The translations under genes were made by a program, and so were the position numbers. A stretch of 64,000 nucleotides of DNA, taken from Photobacterium sanguinicancri (GTDB taxonomy: Bacteria > Pseudomonadota > Gammaproteobacteria > Enterobacterales > Vibrionaceae). This document shows positions 59,202 to 64,000 of this stretch, in pieces. Location: positions 1,364,001-1,428,000 of the forward strand of contig NZ_AP024850.1 of assembly GCF_024346675.1 (NCBI RefSeq). Direction: 5' to 3'. Position 1 is the first letter of the stretch. Every line of letters starts with the position of its first letter. The notes below the pieces were generated by a model that was not told the DNA's origin, did no database searches, and saw only the letters and a program-made list of their open reading frames with translations.

Positions 59202-60080
59202 ATGAAGCGTATTGCATTGTTTTTGGCAACCAACCTTGCCGTTATGTTGGTATTCAGTGTCGTCTTGAACATTGTTTATGCTGTCACAGGTATGCAGCCG
59301 GGTAGTCTTTCTGGCTTACTTGTTATGGCGGCACTATTTGGTTTTGGTGGCTCGCTGTTCTCTCTATTCATGTCGAAGAAGATGGCGTTGCGTTCAGTGG
59401 GCGGTTCAGTGATTGAACACCCTCGAAATGAAACTGAACATTGGCTAATTGAAACCGTTTCGCGTCAAGCGCAAAAAGCGGGCATCGGTATGCCAACGGT
59501 AGCGATTTACGACTCTGCTGACATCAATGCTTTTGCGACAGGTGCAAAGCGCGATGATTCATTGGTTGCGGTATCAACAGGTTTGATGCACAGCATGACT
59601 CGTGATGAAGCTGAAGCTGTACTAGCTCACGAAATTAGCCATATAGCGAATGGCGATATGGTGACGATGACCTTGATGCAAGGTGTAGTGAATACCTTTG
59701 TTATTTTCGTCTCTCGTTTAGTTGCTGGTGCTATCAGTGGCGTGAACAGTAACGATGAAGAAGGCGAGGGTGGTAGCTACATGACTTACTTTATCGTCTC
59801 TTCTATCATGGAAGTATTGTTCGGCTTCTTGGCGAGCATCTTGACCATGTGGTACAGCCGCCATCGTGAATTTAAGGCAGATGCAGGTTCGGCTCACCTA
59901 GTGGGTAAACAAAAGATGATTGCCGCGCTAGAGCGTTTGAAAATGAGCCAAGAACCACAACTTGAAGGTTCTATGATGGCATTTGGTATTAACGGTAAGA
60001 AGTCACTGTCTGAGCTATTCATGACACACCCACCGCTAGAAAAACGTATCGATGCACTACGCCGTGGTGAGCACCTTTAA
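59202..60080 (+). CDS. htpX: Membrane zinc protease HtpX
   Basis: 292-aa inner-membrane metalloprotease (M48B) that degrades misfolded membrane proteins. Two N-terminal helices (~4-60), the zinc motif HEISH (His143, Glu144, His147), two further helices and the C-terminal [15 protein letters not shown] with the third ligand. ATG 59202 gives the E. coli length (293); the frame opens at 59103. Confidence 0.96.
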   Translation: MKRIALFLATNLAVMLVFSVVLNIVYAVTGMQPGSLSGLLVMAALFGFGGSLFSLFMSKKMALRSVGGSVIEHPRNETEHWLIETVSRQAQKAGIGMPTVAIYDSADINAFATGAKRDDSLVAVSTGLMHSMTRDEAEAVLAHEISHIANGDMVTMTLMQGVVNTFVIFVSRLVAGAISGVNSNDEEGEGGSYMTYFIVSSIMEVLFGFLASILTMWYSRHREFKADAGSAHLVGKQKMIAALERLKMSQEPQLEGSMMAFGINGKKSLSELFMTHPPLEKRIDALRRGEHL

Positions 60081-60160
60081 TCGGTAATTGATTAAGAGTT
60101 AGCTCTCGGAATATTGAAGCTACGCAGCTAGCAATAGAAGCGAGTGACAAGTACAAATCG

Positions 60161-60194
60161 AATGCCAGTCAGTTTTGCTGACTGGCATTTTTTG
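60161..60194 (+). terminator. Terminator after htpX
   Basis: Perfect 12-bp stem AATGCCAGTCAG/CTGACTGGCATT with a 5-nt loop, followed by TTTTTG. Confidence 0.92.
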
Positions 60195-60213
60195 TTGCTG
60201 CTGATTTGATAAT

Positions 60214-60268
60214 CTGACTTTCTGACTTTCTGACTTTCTGACTTTCTGACTTTCTGACTTTCTGACTT
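60214..60268. repeat. Octanucleotide tandem repeat (CTGACTTT)x6.9
   Basis: Six full CTGACTTT units and a 7-base partial, 20 bases after the htpX terminator hairpin. Perfect copies; non-coding. Confidence 0.97.
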
Positions 60269-60318
60269 CGAAGGGATAATTGAATCTATCGTAGTTATGA
60301 TAGGTAACGCTTAATGGG

Positions 60319-60500
60319 ATACTAAGCCAGCTAAGTAATTTATCGTTTTTGCTGGTTAAAACACGCCCCTGACAATCGGGTTATAAATTTTGTAAGTCGA
60401 ATAACGAACGACAAAATCTACGCTTTATTCTATGTGTCTTTTCCTACGTAACATCGATTAAGCAGAAAACTGCACACTGACTTATTTGAGTTGATATTGA
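60319..60500. repeat. Diverged copy of the 163-bp inverted-repeat element
   Basis: Shares ordered blocks with the reverse complement of 24717-24879: CTAAGTAA, TTGCTGGTTAAAA, ATTTTGTA, TCTACGC and TTTTCCT. The ends (ATACTAAG... and ...TTGATATTG) are degraded. Confidence 0.6.
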
Positions 60501-60523
60501 TGAGGGAGCCATAATGTCGATAT

Positions 60524-60557
60524 AAAAAAAGAGCAAAGCCATGATAGCTTTGCTCTT
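60524..60557 (-). terminator. Terminator of the lysine-riboswitch transporter
   Basis: Stem AAGAGCAAAGC/GCTTTGCTCTT with a 7-nt loop; T7 follows on the minus strand. Confidence 0.92.
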
Positions 60558-60593
60558 CTATTTCAACCGTGGATAGCGTTGAGGGTAACTTGC

Positions 60594-62180
60594 TTAGTTC
60601 GTAACAGGTTCACTTGCCATAGCAGGTTGTACCTTGCGCATTGCAAAAATACAGAAACCTAAGAACCAGATACCACTGACGGCCAGACCTGCCCACGCAG
60701 AATGAGTGTAGCCAATTGCTAAGTAGCCTAGTAGTGCGCCAAACGCGACAGAGCAGGCGTATGGAAGTTGAGTCAGCACATGATCCATATGGTGGCAGCC
60801 TGCACCTGTTGCAGACAGAATACTGGTACTTGAGATTGGCGAACTGTGATCTCCAAATACCGCACCTGCTAGTACAGCAGACAGCATAGGTAGTAGCATC
60901 GCAATGTCACTTGCTGCTGCAATATCACCTGCGAGTGGCAGCATGATACCGAACGTACCCCAACTTGTACCTGTCGCAAACGCCATTGCACAAGATAAAA
61001 CGAATACCAGCGCCGGTAACAATTCGATAGGTAAATTACCATTAGCCATAGACGCTAAGTAAATACCTGTTTGCATGTCGCGAACAACAGCACCAATAGT
61101 CCAAGCGAAGAATAAAATAACAATGGCAGGCATCATCGCAGAGATACCTTGAGGTGCAGCTTTAAGCCACGTACTTGCGCTCATTTTTAAGCGTAGTGCC
61201 AAACCAACTGAAACCACTAAACTACAAATCGCACCGTAAACCAGTGATGAACCAACATTGGTATTTTCAAATGAACCAATAACGCTAAATGCGCGGCCAT
61301 TTGCGGCAAGTACTTCAGCGCCAGATTGCACCATAAAGAAAACAGTCGCAGCGGTTAGTGTGAAGATAGGCAATACCATATCAATCATGCCGCCTTTAGC
61401 ATCTTCAGGTACTTCTACGTCTAGGCCTGCAGGTTTACCTTGTGATTCGTCCCAAAGCTGACCTTCTAGAGCTCTTGCTTCGTGCTTACGCATTGGGCCA
61501 ATGTCTAACTGGAAGAAAATAACGCATATCACCATAACAAGGGTGAACACGGCGTATAAGTTCATTGGCATCATTTCTACAAACGCAGCGATAGGGCTTT
61601 GGTCTGTTACGTTATGTGCAACCATAATGCCACCGACAAGTGCGATGATATAAGCACCCCAAGATGAAATAGGCATCAAAACACAAACAGGAGCGGCAGT
61701 AGAGTCGAGTAGGTAAGCAAGTTTAGCGCGGGAGATTTTGAAGCGGTCTGTTACTGGGCGGCAAATAGCACCAACGGAAAGGCTATGGAAGAAATCATCA
61801 ATAAAGAAAACAAACACCATTAAACCCGTTAGCGACTTAGCACTGCGGCGGTCTTTACAGCGAACCGAAGCCCAATCGGCAAAAGCTTGCGTTGCGCCAG
61901 AAACACTCATTAAGCTAATCAGCGCACCAAGCAATAACATGAAAATAATCATATTTACATTGTCGCCGTTTACCGTGCCGTCACTCCATACGATGGCTAA
62001 GACTTTGCCGACTAAATAGTGAAGGGTGTCTAGCGGCGAATAATGGTTAAGCATTAATGCACCAGCTGCGATACCTGTGCCGAGAGATAGCAAAACACGA
62101 CGCGTGGAAACAGCAAGGATGACCGCTATCATAGCGGGCAGTACGGACCAAAGAGAGTCCGAAAAATCAAAAAGGTTCAT
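60594..62180 (-). CDS. lysW: NhaC-family transporter, probable lysine transporter LysW
   Basis: 528-aa polytopic membrane transporter of the NhaC superfamily, about 12 helices; VFVFFIDDFFHSLSVGAICR, LLDSTAAPVCVLMPISSWGA, ATGTSWGTFGIMLPLAGDIA and GAVFGDHSSPISSTSILSAT are typical. Annotated elsewhere as Na+/H+ antiporter. The lysine riboswitch upstream points to lysine as substrate or signal, as proposed for LysW. Start ATG 62180 with AGGTG 10 bases upstream. Confidence 0.88.
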   Translation of the reverse strand: MNLFDFSDSLWSVLPAMIAVILAVSTRRVLLSLGTGIAAGALMLNHYSPLDTLHYLVGKVLAIVWSDGTVNGDNVNMIIFMLLLGALISLMSVSGATQAFADWASVRCKDRRSAKSLTGLMVFVFFIDDFFHSLSVGAICRPVTDRFKISRAKLAYLLDSTAAPVCVLMPISSWGAYIIALVGGIMVAHNVTDQSPIAAFVEMMPMNLYAVFTLVMVICVIFFQLDIGPMRKHEARALEGQLWDESQGKPAGLDVEVPEDAKGGMIDMVLPIFTLTAATVFFMVQSGAEVLAANGRAFSVIGSFENTNVGSSLVYGAICSLVVSVGLALRLKMSASTWLKAAPQGISAMMPAIVILFFAWTIGAVVRDMQTGIYLASMANGNLPIELLPALVFVLSCAMAFATGTSWGTFGIMLPLAGDIAAASDIAMLLPMLSAVLAGAVFGDHSSPISSTSILSATGAGCHHMDHVLTQLPYACSVAFGALLGYLAIGYTHSAWAGLAVSGIWFLGFCIFAMRKVQPAMASEPVTN

Positions 62181-62190
62181 GATCTCAGTT

Positions 62191-62210
62191 CACCTACAAC
62201 ATATAAGGTG
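62191..62210 (-). promoter_or_regulatory. Hairpin that can hide the lysW ribosome site
   Basis: CACCT and AGGTG pair across a 10-nt loop, so the ribosome site AGGTG can be masked. It lies between the riboswitch and the start codon and may be the expression platform. Confidence 0.45.
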
Positions 62211-62264
62211 GAGATCTACCGAAAGGACGAGTAACTAAGAAGCATAATAACGATCACTTGTTAC

Positions 62265-62432
62265 CCCTTCTGGCAGCGCTCCATAGTAAAAACCTATGGC
62301 AGTTCTGTACCTATTCGGCACAGACCCAGCGACTGAGGTTGATAGTCACAGTCACTTCGGCGCTGGCTCCTTTCTCCGGCATCAAAGGAATCACCCTCCA
62401 CTCGGATACTTTTAGGCAGCGCGCCTCTACTT
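62265..62432 (-). ncRNA. Lysine riboswitch (L box)
   Basis: On the minus strand the leader carries the conserved L-box landmarks in order: AGAGGCGCG, AGTAT, GGAGGGTGA, GAGAAAGGAGCC, GCGCCGAAGTGACTGT, GCTGGGTCTGTGC, ACTGCCATAGG and CTATGGAGCGCT. It starts about 250 bases before the NhaC-family transporter and should lower its expression when lysine is plentiful. Confidence 0.93.
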
Positions 62433-62687
62433 TAGGGTTGGCAAACTCCATTATACCAATGAAATGCCTAGTGTTGGTATTATATGTGGTTGAATATTTT
62501 AGTCATCAAATAATCCGCTTTATTCACAGTTAAATGCAATTTTTTTGATTGTGATGATAAATATATCAAATAGATGATTGAGGATTGTTCGTTTTGTGAA
62601 TGTCTCAGGTACTTTTTAGCAACAAAGTGTGCGCAGAGTTGTTGTTAGGCGGAGGTGATAAAATGGAGGGTGAACGTAGGGAAATAT
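62433..62687. other. Intergenic region upstream of the riboswitch
   Basis: Holds the promoter for the riboswitch transcript and a small ATACCAAT/TTGGTAT inverted repeat at 62453-62480. No gene seen. Confidence 0.4.
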
Positions 62688-62713
62688 TGGCTGCATAAAT
62701 TATTATGCAGCCA
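62688..62713 (-). terminator. Hairpin after the MFS gene
   Basis: Perfect 11-bp stem TGGCTGCATAA/TTATGCAGCCA with a 4-nt loop, 43 bases after the MFS stop; weak T-tract. Confidence 0.55.
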
Positions 62714-62755
62714 GGTGCTTACTGTTGTGCTATCTGAAAGCTTTATTACTACAGA

Positions 62756-63964
62756 TTAACTGTACGCCACCTTCAAGCGAGCAACTGGTTTGCAGTTGAT
62801 TGGAAGATGAAGTAATGCCGCAATGAAAGCCAGCACTACAGTCGACCACCAAATAGGTTCATACGAACCGTAGTAATCGTAAATTCGACCACCGACCCAA
62901 GCACCTAAGAAGCTACCCACTTGGTGTGTAAAGAAAACTAAACCGTATAAGGTTGATAAGTAGCGCGCGCCGAAGATCTGACGAACTAAGCCAGAGGTTA
63001 ACGGCACTGTACCTAACCAACAAAAACCAATCGCACCACCAAATATTGCAGCGGTGTGCTCAGTAACAGGTAAAGTAACAAAGGCTGCAATAACCACAGT
63101 ACGAACAAGGTACAGCGAAGTCATGACATAGCGTTTGTCAAACTTATCGCCCATTACGCCCCAAAAATACGATCCGAAGATATTAAAAATACCCACATAG
63201 GCTAATGCCATCGCGGCAATATTGCCGGGTAAGCCTTTATCGGCCAAATAGCTAGGTAAGTGGGTCGCAATAAACATCACATGAAAACCACATACGAAGA
63301 AACCCGCATGAATTAGCCAATAGCCTTTGTGGTTGAAGGCTTCAGACAATGCTTGTTTTAATGTTTGTGAATCTTCAACAGTACCGCCTTTATTGTTGGC
63401 ACTTTCTGTTTTCATAAAGCTCGCGAATGCGATCATTAAACAGCAAGATAAAGCAAAGATTTGCAATGCGGTTTGCCAGTCAAAATGTGTCAGTAGCGAT
63501 TGTGCACCAGGGATAACCGCAAACATACCAAACGAACCCGCAGAGGTGGTTAGGCCAAATGCTTTTGCTGTGTGTTCAGCAGGTACTACGCGTGCAATAG
63601 CCCCAAGTACGATCACATAGCTGGTTGCGCTTAAACCAAGGCCGATCAACATGCCAATAGTGACATAGAGCATGCTTGGCTCAGTCGCGATTGACGTTAG
63701 GTACAGTCCTGCACCATAGGCAACAGCCCCAAGCATAATAATGCGGCGTGGTCCCCAGCGATCCGATGCCATGCCAATAAAAGGTTGGAACATGCCAAAT
63801 AACAGGTTTTGCAGGGCAATCGCAAAGCTAAAGAACTCACGGCCAGTTTGAAATGTATCTGAGATTGGCATCATGAAGATACCAAAAGATTGCCTAATCC
63901 CAAGGCTAAAAATTAATGTCCCTATTCCCATCCATACTAAAAGTGGAAAACGAAAAATACTCAT
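62756..63964 (-). CDS. MFS transporter (monocarboxylate/oxalate-formate-like)
   Basis: 402-aa 12-helix MFS transporter. GIRQSFGIFMMPISDTF, FQPFIGMASDRWGPRRIIML (loop 2-3 signature) and FGSYFWGVMGDKFDKRYV are typical of the OFA/monocarboxylate group. Substrate not evident from context; the neighbour on the right lies beyond the window. Full length, starting near the window edge. Confidence 0.9.
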   Translation of the reverse strand: MSIFRFPLLVWMGIGTLIFSLGIRQSFGIFMMPISDTFQTGREFFSFAIALQNLLFGMFQPFIGMASDRWGPRRIIMLGAVAYGAGLYLTSIATEPSMLYVTIGMLIGLGLSATSYVIVLGAIARVVPAEHTAKAFGLTTSAGSFGMFAVIPGAQSLLTHFDWQTALQIFALSCCLMIAFASFMKTESANNKGGTVEDSQTLKQALSEAFNHKGYWLIHAGFFVCGFHVMFIATHLPSYLADKGLPGNIAAMALAYVGIFNIFGSYFWGVMGDKFDKRYVMTSLYLVRTVVIAAFVTLPVTEHTAAIFGGAIGFCWLGTVPLTSGLVRQIFGARYLSTLYGLVFFTHQVGSFLGAWVGGRIYDYYGSYEPIWWSTVVLAFIAALLHLPINCKPVARLKVAYS

Positions 63965-64000
63965 TAATGGTGCTCTGTATGTGAATCCGAATTTGATTGA

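Overview
The window looks like a chromosomal segment of a marine gammaproteobacterium of the family Vibrionaceae, most likely Photobacterium or a close relative. This is inferred from protein similarity recalled from memory and from gene order; no database was searched. The run ldtD(ycbB)-ycbK-ycbL ... aspC ... asnS matches the E. coli order, with lineage-specific genes inserted between the conserved ones.

Layout: 1-1.2 kb holds the end of an imelysin-type lipoprotein gene and a DUF1513 gene. 1.3-8 kb is the cell-wall/aspC block. 8.6-14 kb holds a CRP-linked sugar transporter, a crotonase and small conserved genes, then a MauE-like/rhodanese pair. 14.2-15.9 kb is a two-gene cassette (periplasmic protein plus a predicted peptidoglycan hydrolase with an Ig-like domain). 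It is bracketed by 46-bp near-identical direct repeats that carry the asnS terminator and looks like an inserted effector/immunity pair. 15.9-24.6 kb: asnS, a chemoreceptor with a CxxCH heme motif, a 938-aa lipoprotein, queE and mlc.

24.7-31.1 kb: a 163-bp inverted-repeat element, then a tightly coupled operon (substrate-binding protein, alkaline-phosphatase-superfamily hydrolase, two permeases, ATPase, HAD phosphatase) with a divergent GntR/UTRA regulator. It probably imports and dephosphorylates an organophosphorus compound. 31.1-37 kb: L-lactate use (lldP, lutABC, a LysR regulator). 37.5-39.7 kb: an ECF sigma/ChrR anti-sigma pair and a LON-domain gene, with two matching TGATCS-N16-CGTA promoters, which suggests a photo-oxidative stress regulon. 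39.7-44.9 kb: divergent bioA / bioBFCD with a BirA operator.

45-53.6 kb: a four-repeat DUF723 protein and a complete F1Fo ATP synthase operon atpIBEFHAGDC. Its surroundings are not the usual origin-proximal ones, so it may be a second copy. 53.6-64 kb: a DCC thiol-oxidoreductase-like protein, an AraC regulator, HAD, MerR-methyltransferase fusion and GNAT genes, a 52-aa small gene, htpX, an NhaC-family transporter under a lysine riboswitch, and an MFS transporter. Short inverted-repeat elements (ATACCAAT...ATTGGTAT) recur through the window, one of them inside the atp operon. No rRNA or tRNA gene, CRISPR array or intact insertion sequence was seen.
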